In this document: piece after piece, positions 50,490 to 61,200 of the stretch | Layout of the letters: every line of letters begins with the position of its first letter | Position numbering within the stretch: the first letter of the stretch is position 1 | NCBI RefSeq assembly: GCF_009857435.1 | Contig: NZ_WWCK01000002.1 | Span: forward strand, 846,364 to 910,363 | Reading direction: 5' to 3' | DNA from: Duganella rivi | GTDB lineage: Bacteria; Pseudomonadota; Gammaproteobacteria; Burkholderiales; Burkholderiaceae_D | Length of the DNA: 64,000 nt | Notes under the pieces: model-generated | Told to the model about the DNA's origin: nothing | The model's database searches: none | Seen by the model: only the letters and a program-made list of their open reading frames with translations | Program-made: the position numbers and the translations under genes

Positions 50490-53147
50490 TTAGCCGCCGT
50501 GCTGCGCCAGCCACGCGTCGATCTGCGGCAGGCGCAGACTGCGTACCTTGATGCGGTACTCGACCGAGGCAATCGCCGTCTTGGTGTCGCCTGCCGCTTC
50601 AGGCGCCAGATGCTGTTTGGCGTAGGCTTGCAGCTTGCCGACCATGGCTGGATCAGCCGAGTGGCTGCCCAGGCGCGGGAAGTAGCGGCTGTGCGAGCCC
50701 GGTTCGACTTTGCTTTCCACTTCCTTGATGTGGGCGATGGCGAAGTCGAAGGCCAGGTCAGGATGGCGCGCCGCTACTGCGCTAATGATCGATGCGCCTA
50801 GCGTGGCGCCCGGTTCGTCGGTCAATGCCAGATCCAGCGCGCGCTGCGCCAGCGCCTTGTCACGCGCCGAACCGAGGAAGGAATACAGCTCGTCCTTGAT
50901 CATGCTTGATTCTTCCACCTTGGCGGCGGCGCGCAGCTGCTCCCACGTCGCCGCGTCGGCATTCGCTGCGATCACGGCGAGCACGGGGCGGCGCAGTTCA
51001 GCAGGGATGGCGTTCTTGTCGGCCGCCGATGCCGCGTACAGGCGGCGCGCTTCAGCCACTACGGCGTCGTCGCCGGCTTTGCCCAAGGCGCTGATCAGCG
51101 TCTCGCGCAGATTGGCGACCGGCGCTGCTTCGTCCTTGGCGGCGCTCCAGCCGACGCGGGCCAGCACCGGCGACAGGCGCGCGCGGGTGAAGCGATCCAG
51201 CGCCGCGCGCTGTTCCGGCTTGCCTTCGTAGCTGTCGCGCAGGCCCGCCAGCACCAGTGCGATCTTCTGCCACACTTGCGGCGAAGCGTCTACCGGCGTG
51301 CGGTTGGCCAGTTCCATGAAGCCGGAAGCCGGCATTTGGCCTGCCAGGCCCAGTGCCCAGGCATCGGACAGCAAACCCAGTTGGTCGATGGCCGGCAGCT
51401 GCGCGTAGGCGTCGGCCAGCGCGGCAAACGCCTTCGGCGCGTACAGCGTGCGGTAATAGCCGCTTTGGCCGGCATTGACCAGCACCGCGCCGCAACCCGG
51501 CAGCGTCAAGGTGGCTTTGCCGCCGCTGACCACTGTGCGTACGGTGGCGCTGCCAGCGGTCTGCGCGATCACCGGCACGCGCCAGTTCAACGGCTTCTTG
51601 TTTTCCTGATCCTTGCTGTATTCACCCTGGGTCAGCTGGATGGTGGTCTTGCCGTTTTTGCAGACGGCATCCGCCACGCGGATCAGCGGCACGCCCGGTT
51701 GCAGCGTGAAGTCATGGGCGATAGCCTTGACCGGCTTGTGCGCGGCCTTCTCGACGGCGCTCCACAGATCGTTGGAGCTGGTGTTGGCGTAGGCATGCTT
51801 GGCCATGTAGGCGCGCACGCCGGTGCGCCATGCGTCTTCGCCGACGTAGTTTTCCAGCATGCGGATCACCGCCTCGCCCTTGTTGTAGGTGATGTCGTCG
51901 AAGGCCTGGCTGGCTTCATCCACGGTGGTGATGTGCTGCACCACCGGGTGGGTGGTGGCCAGCGCGTCGCGCTCCATCGCCGATTCGCGTGTGCCGACGG
52001 CGCGCAGGTCCCAGTTCCATTCCGGGTGCAGGCGGTTGGTGGTGCGCGACTCCATCCACGTGGCGAAGCCTTCGTTCAGCCACAAATCGTCCCACCACGA
52101 CATGGTGACCAGGTCGCCGAACCACTGGTGGGCGATTTCGTGCGCGGCAAAGACGAAGGTGGTTTGCTTGTCCGACTGGGTGGCCGTGCGCGGATCGAGC
52201 AGCATGGCGTATTCGAAGGTGAAGATGGCGCCCCAGTTTTCCATCGCGCCGAACGATTGGCTGCGGCCCGGCGCGGCAATGTTGTCCAGTTTCGGCAGCG
52301 GGTACTTGACCCCGAAGTAGTCGTTGTACTCTTTCAGCACGGCGCGCGAGGTGTCGAGCGCAAACTGGGCCTGGCCTACCACGCCTTTTTGCGTGACCAC
52401 GCCCAGTTCCACGCCGCCTTCCATGGCGGTGGCGCGGTCAAATTCGCCCAGGCCGAAGAACAGCAGGTAGGTCGACATCCTGGGCGACGTGGCGAAGCGC
52501 ACCAGCTCGCGGCCGTCGGCCAGCTTGGCGGTGGTGGCGATCGGCATATTGGAGATGGCCATCTGGCCGGCCGGGATGGTCGCTTCCAGCGCGAAGGTGG
52601 CCTTGTAGAACGGCTCGTCCCACGATGGGATCATGCGGCGCGCGTCGGAGGCTTCGAACTGGGTGTACAGGGCGCGCTTCCTGGCGCCGCCGTTGTCGTA
52701 ATCGAGCGAGAACAGGCCGGCCGGCTGGGTGCCGATCACGCCGGTGTAATCGAGTTTGAGCTGATAGCTGCCCGGCTTGAGCGCTTCGGCGAAGGTAAAG
52801 GTGGCGGTTTGCTTGGCGGCGTCGACGTCGATTTTGCTGGCCGCTTGCACCGGCTTGCCCGGGCCGGCGCTGATGGCGGCGCTGCTGAATTTCAGGTCGG
52901 CGGCGTGCAGCGTCAGACTGGTGCTGGCTTGTTTGAGATTCAAGGCGATGGTGACGCTGGCGCTAAAGCTGCTGTTGGCGGCGTCTGGCGTGAGCGAGAC
53001 GGCGTAGTGCGTCGGCACGGCGTTGCGCGGCAGCTGGGTGGTGACCTGCGCGGTGGCGGCGGCGGGTGCCGCAGCGGCCATGGCAGGGGCGGCGGCGGAC
53101 AAACCCAGCGTCGCCATCACGGCGAGCGAAATCAAACTGCGTTGCAT
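50490..53147 (-). CDS. M1-family zinc aminopeptidase, secreted
   Basis: 885 residues from ATG 53147, preceded by AAGGA; an extension to 53216 is disfavoured. The signal peptide is QRSLISLAVMATLGLSAAAP with cleavage near AMA. The substrate N-terminus motif is FGAMENWGAIFTFE; the zinc site is HEIAHQWFGDLVTMSWWDDL with the third ligand in WLNEGFATWME (about residue 335 onward). A C-terminal ERAP1-like helical domain completes it. It removes N-terminal residues from peptides, here probably in the periplasm. Pro/Ala-rich 20 residues follow the signal. Confidence 0.94.
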   Translation of the reverse strand: MQRSLISLAVMATLGLSAAAPAMAAAAPAAATAQVTTQLPRNAVPTHYAVSLTPDAANSSFSASVTIALNLKQASTSLTLHAADLKFSSAAISAGPGKPVQAASKIDVDAAKQTATFTFAEALKPGSYQLKLDYTGVIGTQPAGLFSLDYDNGGARKRALYTQFEASDARRMIPSWDEPFYKATFALEATIPAGQMAISNMPIATTAKLADGRELVRFATSPRMSTYLLFFGLGEFDRATAMEGGVELGVVTQKGVVGQAQFALDTSRAVLKEYNDYFGVKYPLPKLDNIAAPGRSQSFGAMENWGAIFTFEYAMLLDPRTATQSDKQTTFVFAAHEIAHQWFGDLVTMSWWDDLWLNEGFATWMESRTTNRLHPEWNWDLRAVGTRESAMERDALATTHPVVQHITTVDEASQAFDDITYNKGEAVIRMLENYVGEDAWRTGVRAYMAKHAYANTSSNDLWSAVEKAAHKPVKAIAHDFTLQPGVPLIRVADAVCKNGKTTIQLTQGEYSKDQENKKPLNWRVPVIAQTAGSATVRTVVSGGKATLTLPGCGAVLVNAGQSGYYRTLYAPKAFAALADAYAQLPAIDQLGLLSDAWALGLAGQMPASGFMELANRTPVDASPQVWQKIALVLAGLRDSYEGKPEQRAALDRFTRARLSPVLARVGWSAAKDEAAPVANLRETLISALGKAGDDAVVAEARRLYAASAADKNAIPAELRRPVLAVIAANADAATWEQLRAAAKVEESSMIKDELYSFLGSARDKALAQRALDLALTDEPGATLGASIISAVAARHPDLAFDFAIAHIKEVESKVEPGSHSRYFPRLGSHSADPAMVGKLQAYAKQHLAPEAAGDTKTAIASVEYRIKVRSLRLPQIDAWLAQHGG

Positions 53148-53232
53148 GCTTATCCTTTTTATTGAGTGGCCTCGTGGGCAAGCGTGCAATCTACGGCGAA
53201 GCGCGGGCGCTGTCAAATCCCCGATTGGGAGG

Positions 53233-54231
53233 CTAGGCGATGCGCTTGTACCAAGGCTGGTGGGCGAGTAACTGCTTGTAGTGATGCGATAGCGGATCGT
53301 GGTCGTCCAGCGGGCGATCCAGCGCCAGTGTGCCGAAAGGAGCGAGGCTGTCGTCGAACAGCTGCAGCACGCGTTTGCGCAGCGCCGGGCCGAAGTCGGG
53401 CAGGGCGCGGTGGCCGAGGATCATCTGGAATTCGTTGAAGGAGGCGTCGGTGACCAGGTTGTACTGCGCCCAGGTGATGCGGCTGTTCAGGTGCGGTTTG
53501 AGCACCGCATGCAGGCCGTCCGCACTGACGTCGAAGTAGTCGATCAGTTTTCCGATGCCGCCGCTGCGCACGTAGTTGGCTTGCAGTTCGCTCAGGTTGG
53601 TCATGGGCAGGCTGGCTTGCAGGGCGTAGGCCAGCATGGCGTCGCTGGCGACGGTGGCGTAGATCTCGGTGCGCGGCGCGAGTTGTTCCTGTTCGAGCAG
53701 GATGGCCAGCGTCCATGCTTGCTGGACGCCGGCGCAATCGGCCAGCCAGACCCGCGGCAGCGCCGCGCCGTGCAGGCATACGCCGAGCGATAGACGCAGC
53801 ATGGACACTTCCAGCGCATTGTCGAACATTTGCGCGGGCGTCACGTAGAGGGCGCGCAGCAGGGTGTTGTAGGCTTCGTCGTCGTCGTGCAGGATGCGCG
53901 ATTGCAGGGCGGAGATGGTCGCCAGGCCGAGTTCTGCGCGCAGCGCCTGGACTTTGCGCGTGACCACGGCCCGCTCGTAGCCGCGGAAGTCGTAGCCGTG
54001 GCATTGGAACAGCGCTTCGAGCAGCAGCTCCAGTTCCAGTTCCTCGACGGACGATGGCGAGTGGCGGCGCGCCGCACCGCCGCCGGTGACGAGTACCGGC
54101 GCGCCGCCTGGCGAGGACTGCGGGGCTTCGGCGGGCGAGTTGGCGCCGCCTCGCTCACCAGGCGCGCCGGTGTCCGCGGTGGACGGGGCGCCGGCGAGGG
54201 CGGCGCGGATGGAGGCGAGTATCGACGACAT
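53233..54231 (-). CDS. Degenerate CheR-like protein
   Basis: 332 residues from ATG 54231, whose first base is the last base of the upstream kinase stop (TGATG). About 75 low-complexity residues (GAPGERGGANSPAEAPQSSP) precede a CheR N-terminal-like domain (LLLEALFQCHGYDFRGYERA) and a methyltransferase-like domain. The S-adenosylmethionine loop, normally GCSTGEE-like, reads LADCAGVQQAW, and the catalytic-region NVLIYF is replaced by MILGHRALPDFG. Enzyme activity is therefore doubtful; it may bind the receptor-like HAMP kinase as an adaptor. Confidence 0.75.
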   Translation of the reverse strand: MSSILASIRAALAGAPSTADTGAPGERGGANSPAEAPQSSPGGAPVLVTGGGAARRHSPSSVEELELELLLEALFQCHGYDFRGYERAVVTRKVQALRAELGLATISALQSRILHDDDEAYNTLLRALYVTPAQMFDNALEVSMLRLSLGVCLHGAALPRVWLADCAGVQQAWTLAILLEQEQLAPRTEIYATVASDAMLAYALQASLPMTNLSELQANYVRSGGIGKLIDYFDVSADGLHAVLKPHLNSRITWAQYNLVTDASFNEFQMILGHRALPDFGPALRKRVLQLFDDSLAPFGTLALDRPLDDHDPLSHHYKQLLAHQPWYKRIA

Positions 54232-57200
54232 CAATGCAGCCACACACGCATCAGCGACAGCAGCTGCGCCACGTCCACCGGCTTGGTGATATAGTCCGAC
54301 GCACCGGCGGCGATACATTTATCGCGGTCGCCCTTCATCGCCTTGGCGGTCAGCGTGATGATCGGCAGCGACTTAAACTTCGGAATGCGCCGTATCGCGC
54401 GCATCGTATCGTAGCCGTCCATCTCCGGCATCATGATGTCCATCAGGACGATCTCGATGGTCGGATCGCGTTCCAGCACCTCGATGCCATCGCGCCCGTT
54501 TTCGGCAAACAGCACCTGCATCTGCTGGCGCTCCAGCAGCGACGACAGTGCGAAAATATTGCGCAAGTCATCGTCGACGATCAGCACTTTGCGTCCCGCC
54601 AAGCCGCCTTCGGCCGCGTGTATCTCCTCCAGCATGCGGCGCTGCGCTTCCGGCAAGCTGGCCTGCGAGCGGTGCAGGAACAGCGCTGTTTCATCCAGCA
54701 GCCGCTCCGGCGAGCGCGCATCCTTGATCACGATAGTCTTGGCATAGCGCTTCAGCTTTGCCACTTCCTTGCGGTTCAAATCCTTGGCGGTGTTAATCAC
54801 GATCGGCAGGTCGCGCAGCGATTCATCCTTGCCGATGATATCCAGCAGATCGAAGCCGCTGATATCGGGCAGCGTCAAATCCAGCACCATGCAGTCGAAG
54901 TGCTGCTCGCGCAGCACGTCCAGCGCTGCTTGGCCGGTTTCCACCGCCACGATATGAATGTCCACGTTGCCGATCAGCGCAATGATCGCATCGCGCTGCG
55001 CTTCTTCGTCATCCACCACCAGCAGGCTACGTTTCCCGCCCAGCAGGAATTTCTGAATGCGGCTGAATTCCTCCTGTAAAGCCTCCTTGCTGATCGGCTT
55101 ATTCAAGTACGAGATGGCGCCCAGGCGCAGTGCGCGTTCACGCTCGCGCAGGCTGGACATCACGTGCACCGGAATGTGGCGCGTGCTCGGGTCGCGCTTC
55201 AAGCGATCGAGCACCGTGAAGCCGTCGATATCCGGCAAATCCAGATCAAGGAAAATCGCCGACGGCAGATAATCGCGCGCCAAACTCAGGGCCGAATCGC
55301 CCTGCATGGTAATGATGCCCTTGAAGTTCTTCTCGCGCGCAAAGCCCAGCACAATTTGCGAGAAGCGGTCGTCGTCCTCGATAATCAGCACCGATGGATC
55401 GCCGGGCGCCACCAGCCCGCGGTCATCGCTGCCGCTGTACTCGTCCATGTCCGCGTCCAGCTCCACCAGGCTTTCCAGGTGCTGCTGGGGCGGCGAGTAC
55501 ACCACCTGCGGCGCCGGTGCCGGCAAGCGCACTTGCGGCGCGCGCACCGTGTCGTAGTTGATGAAGCCCGCGCGGTTATACGGCAGGAACAGGGTAAAGG
55601 TCGAACCGCTGCCGACCACCGACTCGACGCGAATCTCGCCGCCCAGCAGACGCGCCAGCTCGCGCGAAATCGACAGGCCCAGGCCCGTGCCGCCGTACTT
55701 GCGCGCGGTAGAACCGTCGGCCTGCTGGAACGCTTCAAAGATCAGTTGCAGCTTGTCGGCCGCGATACCGACGCCGGTGTCGCTCACTGCAAACGACAGC
55801 ACTGCGTCCGCGTGCATCAGGTTAGGGTGGTCGCTGCTGAAACCACTGGTGACCAGGCTGATATTCAACGACACTTGGCCATGCGTGGTGAACTTGAACG
55901 CATTGGACAGCAGGTTTTTCAACACCTGCTGCAAGCGCGTGGTGTCGGTCATCATGGCGGTCGGCAGATTGTCGCGCAACTCGACATAGAAGCCGAGATG
56001 CTTGGCCTCGGCCATGTGACGGAAAGTACGATCCACGTAATTGCGCAGATTCTGGAAGCGGTACTCCGACACGTCCAGCGTGACCGTACCGGATTCGATC
56101 TTCGACAGATCCAGGATGTCGTTAATCAGCGTCAGCAAGTCGGAGCCGGAGCCGTGGATGGTCTTGGCGAATTCCACCTGCTTGCCGGACAGGTTGCCGT
56201 CCGGGTTATCGCCTAGCTGCTGCGCCAGAATCAGCAGCGAGTTCAGAGGGGTGCGCAGCTCGTGCGACATATTCGCAAGGAACTCGGACTTGTACTTGGA
56301 GGACAGCGCCAGCTGCGTGGCTTTTTCTTCCAGCGCCAGTTTTGCTTGCTCCACCTCGCGGTTCTTCCGTTCCACCTCGATGTTTTGCTCGGACAGCAGA
56401 CGGGCTTTTTCGGCCAGCTCCTGGTTGGTCTGTTGCAGTTCCTGCGCCAGCGATTGCGACTGCGTCAGCAGGGACTCGGTACGGCTGTTCGCCTCAATCG
56501 TATTCAGCACCACGCCGATCGATTCCATCAGCTGGTCAAGGAAGGAGAGGTGAGTTTCGGTGAAGCGATCCAGCGAGGCGATCTCGATCACCGCCTTCAC
56601 CTGCTGCTCGAACAGAATCGGCAGCACCACGATATTCGTCGGCGGCGCTGCGCCGAGGCCGGACGACACCACGATGTAATCGCGCGGCACATCGGTCAGC
56701 CAAATCCGCACCTTCTCCAGCGCGCACTGCCCAACCAGGCCTTCGCCCGGCAGGAAGGAAGTCGGCAGCTTGCGGCTGGAACGATAGCCATAGCTGGCGA
56801 TCATGCGCAGGCGCGCATCGCTGTCGCCCGCATCCATCATGTAGAACACGCCGTGGTGCGCCGACACCAGCGGCGCCAGCTCGGACAGAATCAGCTTGGT
56901 CACCGCCTGCAAGTCGCGCTGGCCTTGCAGCAGGCGGGTGAAGCGCGCCAAGTTGGTTTTCAGCCAGTCCTGCTGCGCGTTCTTCAGCGTGGTGTCCTTC
57001 AGATTACGGATCATCTCATTGATGTTGTCCTTCAGGTAGGACACCTCGCCACGCGCTTCCACCTGAATGGAACGGGACAAGTCACCACGCGTTACGGCGG
57101 TTGCCACCTCCGCAATCGCGCGCACCTGGTTGGTCAGGTTAGCCGCCAGCTGGTTGACGTTCTCGGTCAAGTCCTTCCAGGTGCCGGCCACGCCGGACAC

Positions 57201-59108
57201 GTTAGCCTGGCCGCCCAGCTTACCTTCCGTTCCCACTTCACGGGCAACGCGCGTCACCTCGGATGCGAAGGAGGACAATTGGTCCACCATCACGTTGATG
57301 GTGTCTTTCAGTTCCAGGATCTCGCCCTTCACGTCCACCGTGATTTTCTTGGACAAGTCACCGCGCGCCACCGCCGTCGTCACCGCCGCGATGTTACGCA
57401 CCTGGCCCGTCAAGTTGGACGCCATGAAGTTCACGTTATCGGTCAAGTCTTTCCACGTACCGCCCACGCCCGGCACGTACGCCTGGCCGCCCAGCTTACC
57501 TTCCGTACCCACCTCGCGCGCCACCCGCGTCACCTCGGATGCGAAGGAGGACAATTGGTCCACCATCACGTTGATGGTGTTTTTCAGTTCCAGAATCTCG
57601 CCCTTCACGTCCACCGTGATTTTCTTCGACAAGTCGCCGTTTGCCACGGCGGTGGTCACGTCCGCGATGTTACGCACCTGGCCCGTCAGGTTGGACGCCA
57701 TGAAGTTCACGTTATCGGTCAAGTCCTTCCAGGTGCCTGCCACGCCGGACACGTTCGCCTGGCCACCCAGCTTACCTTCCGTACCCACCTCGCGCGCCAC
57801 GCGCGTTACTTCCGACGCGAAGGAGTTCAATTGGTCCACCATCACGTTGATGGTGTTTTTCAGTTCAAGAATCTCACCCTTCACGTCCACCGTGATCTTC
57901 TTCGACAAGTCGCCGTTTGCCACGGCGGTGGTCACCTCCGCGATATTACGCACCTGGCCTGTCAAGTTACCTGCCATGGAGTTCACCGAGTCGGTCAAGT
58001 CCTTCCAGGTGCCGCCCACGCCTTTCACCTGCGCCTGGCCGCCCAGCTTACCTTCCGTACCCACCTCACGCGCCACCCGCGTTACCTCGGAGGCGAAGGA
58101 GGACAATTGGTCCACCATCACGTTAATGGTGTTTTTCAGTTCGAGAATCTCGCCCTTCACGTCCACCGTGATTTTCTTCGACAAGTCGCCGTTCGCCACC
58201 GCTGTCGTCACCGCCGCGATGTTACGCACCTGGCCTGTTAGGTTGGACGCCATGAAGTTCACGTTATCGGTCAAGTCCTTCCACGTGCCGCCCACGCCCG
58301 GCACGTAAGCCTGTCCGCCCAGCTTACCCTCGGTTCCCACCTCGCGCGCCACCCGGGTCACTTCCGATGCGAAGGAGCGCAGCTGATCCACCATCACGTT
58401 GATGGTGTCTTTCAATTGCAGGATCTCGCCGCGCACGTCCACCGTAATCTTTTTGGACAAGTCGCCGTTGGCCACCGCCGTGGTCACCTCGGCGATGTTA
58501 CGCACCTGCGAGGTCAAGTTACCAGCCATCGAGTTCACCGAGTCGGTCAAGTCCTTCCACGTACCGGCCACGCCTTTCACCTGCGCCTGGCCGCCGAGCT
58601 TACCTTCCGTACCGACCTCGCGCGCCACGCGCGTCACCTCGGAAGAGAAGGAGGACAGCTGCTCCACCATGGTGTTGGCCGTCATCGCCGCCCGCAGGTA
58701 TTGGCCTTTCAACGGATGGCCGTCCACTTCCAGCGACATGGTCTGCGACAAATCGCCTTTCGCCACCGCGCCGATCACGCGCGCCATCTCGGAAGTCGGG
58801 CGTACCAGGTCGTCGATCAGCGTGTTGACGGAGCTGATGATGGTGGCCCAGCCGCCGACCGTATTCGGCATCTCGGCCCGCTGCGTCAGGCGGCCCTCGC
58901 GGCCCACCACGCGGCTCACCTCCGTTACCTCGCGCACCATGCGCGACTTGGTGTCGATGATGTCATTGAGCGTGTCGGCGATCTTGCCCGCCATGCCGAC
59001 CCAGTCGGAGGGCATGCGCACGGAAAAATCGCCTTTTTTCAGGGCCATCAGCGTCGATAGCAGCAGCTTGGCGTCCAGCTGTTCGCCCATATCGGTCATA
59101 TTATTCAT
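54231..59108 (-). CDS. Poly-HAMP hybrid histidine kinase with GAF and three receiver domains
   Basis: 1625 residues, no transmembrane helix, so cytoplasmic. Residues ~20-690 are tandem HAMP-like units in a 92-residue period: [19 protein letters not shown] occurs six times and [16 protein letters not shown] segments seven. Then GAF (~735-870), coiled coil, HisKA with His in [20 protein letters not shown] (~946), HATPase with [15 protein letters not shown], and receivers at ~1239 ([15 protein letters not shown]), ~1356 ([15 protein letters not shown]) and ~1506 ([15 protein letters not shown]). This matches large stress or soluble osmosensor-like kinases. It overlaps the REC-GGDEF-EAL gene by 8 nt and the CheR-like gene by 1. 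Confidence 0.93.
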   Translation of the reverse strand: MNNMTDMGEQLDAKLLLSTLMALKKGDFSVRMPSDWVGMAGKIADTLNDIIDTKSRMVREVTEVSRVVGREGRLTQRAEMPNTVGGWATIISSVNTLIDDLVRPTSEMARVIGAVAKGDLSQTMSLEVDGHPLKGQYLRAAMTANTMVEQLSSFSSEVTRVAREVGTEGKLGGQAQVKGVAGTWKDLTDSVNSMAGNLTSQVRNIAEVTTAVANGDLSKKITVDVRGEILQLKDTINVMVDQLRSFASEVTRVAREVGTEGKLGGQAYVPGVGGTWKDLTDNVNFMASNLTGQVRNIAAVTTAVANGDLSKKITVDVKGEILELKNTINVMVDQLSSFASEVTRVAREVGTEGKLGGQAQVKGVGGTWKDLTDSVNSMAGNLTGQVRNIAEVTTAVANGDLSKKITVDVKGEILELKNTINVMVDQLNSFASEVTRVAREVGTEGKLGGQANVSGVAGTWKDLTDNVNFMASNLTGQVRNIADVTTAVANGDLSKKITVDVKGEILELKNTINVMVDQLSSFASEVTRVAREVGTEGKLGGQAYVPGVGGTWKDLTDNVNFMASNLTGQVRNIAAVTTAVARGDLSKKITVDVKGEILELKDTINVMVDQLSSFASEVTRVAREVGTEGKLGGQANVSGVAGTWKDLTENVNQLAANLTNQVRAIAEVATAVTRGDLSRSIQVEARGEVSYLKDNINEMIRNLKDTTLKNAQQDWLKTNLARFTRLLQGQRDLQAVTKLILSELAPLVSAHHGVFYMMDAGDSDARLRMIASYGYRSSRKLPTSFLPGEGLVGQCALEKVRIWLTDVPRDYIVVSSGLGAAPPTNIVVLPILFEQQVKAVIEIASLDRFTETHLSFLDQLMESIGVVLNTIEANSRTESLLTQSQSLAQELQQTNQELAEKARLLSEQNIEVERKNREVEQAKLALEEKATQLALSSKYKSEFLANMSHELRTPLNSLLILAQQLGDNPDGNLSGKQVEFAKTIHGSGSDLLTLINDILDLSKIESGTVTLDVSEYRFQNLRNYVDRTFRHMAEAKHLGFYVELRDNLPTAMMTDTTRLQQVLKNLLSNAFKFTTHGQVSLNISLVTSGFSSDHPNLMHADAVLSFAVSDTGVGIAADKLQLIFEAFQQADGSTARKYGGTGLGLSISRELARLLGGEIRVESVVGSGSTFTLFLPYNRAGFINYDTVRAPQVRLPAPAPQVVYSPPQQHLESLVELDADMDEYSGSDDRGLVAPGDPSVLIIEDDDRFSQIVLGFAREKNFKGIITMQGDSALSLARDYLPSAIFLDLDLPDIDGFTVLDRLKRDPSTRHIPVHVMSSLRERERALRLGAISYLNKPISKEALQEEFSRIQKFLLGGKRSLLVVDDEEAQRDAIIALIGNVDIHIVAVETGQAALDVLREQHFDCMVLDLTLPDISGFDLLDIIGKDESLRDLPIVINTAKDLNRKEVAKLKRYAKTIVIKDARSPERLLDETALFLHRSQASLPEAQRRMLEEIHAAEGGLAGRKVLIVDDDLRNIFALSSLLERQQMQVLFAENGRDGIEVLERDPTIEIVLMDIMMPEMDGYDTMRAIRRIPKFKSLPIITLTAKAMKGDRDKCIAAGASDYITKPVDVAQLLSLMRVWLH
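57100..58650 (-). repeat. Tandem 276-bp coding repeats within the poly-HAMP kinase
   Basis: Near-identical 276-bp units encode the HAMP pairs; phrases such as TGGACGCCATGAAGTTCACG and TTGGTCCACCATCACGTTGA recur in several units. They are a likely site of recombination or assembly collapse. Confidence 0.9.
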
Positions 59109-60969
59109 GGCTAATGTCCTCGTTGCTTGAGATATTCAGATCGGCCACGCTGGTTTGTTCCAGCAGGCCGGCCGCTGGCAGCGGCGGATAAAACAGGGCG
59201 CCTTGGCAGGTGTGGCAGCCCAATTCTTGTAGCACTTCCAGTTGCTGGCGCGTTTCCACGCCCAAGGCGACCACGCGCATCGACAGCGCGCGCGCCAGGT
59301 GGATCACGGCGGCGACGAGGTCGGTGCCGCCTTCGTCGTTGCCGATACCGTGCACAAAGCTGCGGTCGACCTTGAGCGTGTTGAGCTGCCAGCGCTTGCA
59401 CGCCGCCAGCGAGGAGCGCGCGCTGCCGAAATCGTCCAGCGCCAGCCGCACGCCGGTGCTTTGCATCTGCGTCAGCATTTGCGCCAGCGCTTCGTTCGCG
59501 TGCAGCAGCAGTTTTTCGCTCAGTTCTATGCCGATGCTGCCGGGCGCCAGTCCGTGCTTGCGCATGGCCGGCAGCAGCACTTGCAGCAGGTCTGCATGCA
59601 GCTGCGGCGTGGCGAGATTGAGCCAGATGCACAGCGGTTGCGCCGATTGTCCGCTCAGGCTTTGCCACAGCGAGGCTTGCGAGCAGCATTGCGCGATCAC
59701 CCAGGCGTCGATCCGATCCAGCAGTGCGCGCTCCTGTACAAAGGGCAGGAACTGCGCCGCCTCCATTAAACCATGCGCCGGATGACGCCAGTACAGCAGC
59801 GCTTCTGCCGCAATCACGCGGCCGGTGTTGAGATCCACCTGCGGCTCGTAGCGCAATTCCAGCTGGCCGGCGGCCAGGGCCTTGCGCAGTTCCAGCGTCC
59901 AGCGCTCGCGTTCCCGTTCGCGCACGTTCAACTCTTCATGGAAGAACTGCACCGGCGTGGCGCCGTTTTGCTTGGCGTGGTACATCGCGGTATCGGCGTT
60001 TTTCATCAGCGCTTGCGCGTTGGCGCCGTCCTGCGGATACAGGGCGATCCCGATGCTGGCCGCCGTCTTCACGCGGTGGCTGCCGATATCGAAGGGCAGG
60101 GCGCAGGCCATCTCGATCTTGCGGCCGACCCGCGCGGCATTGGCGGAGGCGGACTTGCCTTCGATGAGCACCACGAATTCGTCGCCGCCCAAACGCGCCA
60201 CGATGTCGGCCACGCGCACCGCCGCCGTCAGGCGCGCCGCCACTTGGCGCAGCAGTTCGTCGCCGGCCTCGTGGCCGTAGTTGTCGTTGATCGGCTTGAA
60301 TTTATCCAGATCGAGGAACAGCAGCGCAAAACCGACGCCGCTGCGGTCGGAGGTCGCCACCGCGTGCTCCAGCTGCTGGATCAGGGCGCGGCGGTTGAGC
60401 AGGTTGGTGAGCGCATCGCGCGTGGACAATTCATGGGCGCGCGTTTCCGCCAGCTTGCGCTCCTTAATCTCCTGTTCCAGTTCGGCGTTGATGCGCTCCA
60501 GGTCTTGCAGGCGCTGCACGCGCAAGTCCTGGTTGAGCCGCGCCAGTTCCTCGGTCTTGATGCGCAGCTGGATATTCTTCTTCGCCATTTCGACGAACAC
60601 CGCCACCTTGGCCTGCAAAATTTGCGGGATCACGGGCGTGAACAGGTAATCGGCCGCGCCTTTTTGATAGGCCTTCAAGCGGTTCAATTCATCGGCATAG
60701 TGGGCGGTGATGAAAATGATCGGCGTGCCGGCCGAACGCGGGTGCGAGTGGATTGCTTCCGCCGTTTCGAAACCGTCCATGCCGGGCATGCTGACATCCA
60801 TCAGGATCACGGCGAATTCGTGGCGCAGCACATGGCGCAGCGCTTCCTTGCCGGAGCCGGCGCTGATGAGTTCGTACACGTGCTGGTCGGCATCGTCCAG
60901 CAGCAGGCTCTCCAGCGCGTACATGCTGGCCGGATCGTCGTTGACGAGAAGGACTTTGGGAATCTGCAC
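59101..60969 (-). CDS. Response regulator with GGDEF and (probably inactive) EAL domains
   Basis: 622 residues. Receiver (1-125) with [19 protein letters not shown] and Asp in [13 protein letters not shown]; coiled linker (~130-175); GGDEF domain with intact [10 protein letters not shown] near residue 264; EAL domain from ~355. In EAL the opening reads EALLYW where EALLRW is usual, [10 protein letters not shown] keeps the paired Asp, LKVDRSFV keeps Lys, but the AEGVE loop reads ALGVET, losing the Glu important for catalysis. It probably makes cyclic di-GMP on phosphorylation by the adjacent kinase. First gene of its operon. Confidence 0.93.
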   Translation of the reverse strand: MQIPKVLLVNDDPASMYALESLLLDDADQHVYELISAGSGKEALRHVLRHEFAVILMDVSMPGMDGFETAEAIHSHPRSAGTPIIFITAHYADELNRLKAYQKGAADYLFTPVIPQILQAKVAVFVEMAKKNIQLRIKTEELARLNQDLRVQRLQDLERINAELEQEIKERKLAETRAHELSTRDALTNLLNRRALIQQLEHAVATSDRSGVGFALLFLDLDKFKPINDNYGHEAGDELLRQVAARLTAAVRVADIVARLGGDEFVVLIEGKSASANAARVGRKIEMACALPFDIGSHRVKTAASIGIALYPQDGANAQALMKNADTAMYHAKQNGATPVQFFHEELNVRERERERWTLELRKALAAGQLELRYEPQVDLNTGRVIAAEALLYWRHPAHGLMEAAQFLPFVQERALLDRIDAWVIAQCCSQASLWQSLSGQSAQPLCIWLNLATPQLHADLLQVLLPAMRKHGLAPGSIGIELSEKLLLHANEALAQMLTQMQSTGVRLALDDFGSARSSLAACKRWQLNTLKVDRSFVHGIGNDEGGTDLVAAVIHLARALSMRVVALGVETRQQLEVLQELGCHTCQGALFYPPLPAAGLLEQTSVADLNISSNEDISHE

Positions 60970-61200
60970 GGCGTTTTGGACTGTCGCAAGGAAAGTAAAT
61001 GGTTGCGTTATTTTATCGTTTTACCAACTTCTCATCCAGCTTACAACAACAAAAAATCGTAACGGAATTTTTCTTTCCTAAGCGCACGATTGACATGCCC
61101 CGCGCGGCCCAATTCTCACCAATTCTTCCACTGGTTCCCGCGCGGCATTGATAGTATCCTGCTGTGATGCAAAAGATTTCCTTTTTAAAAGCGGCTCTGC

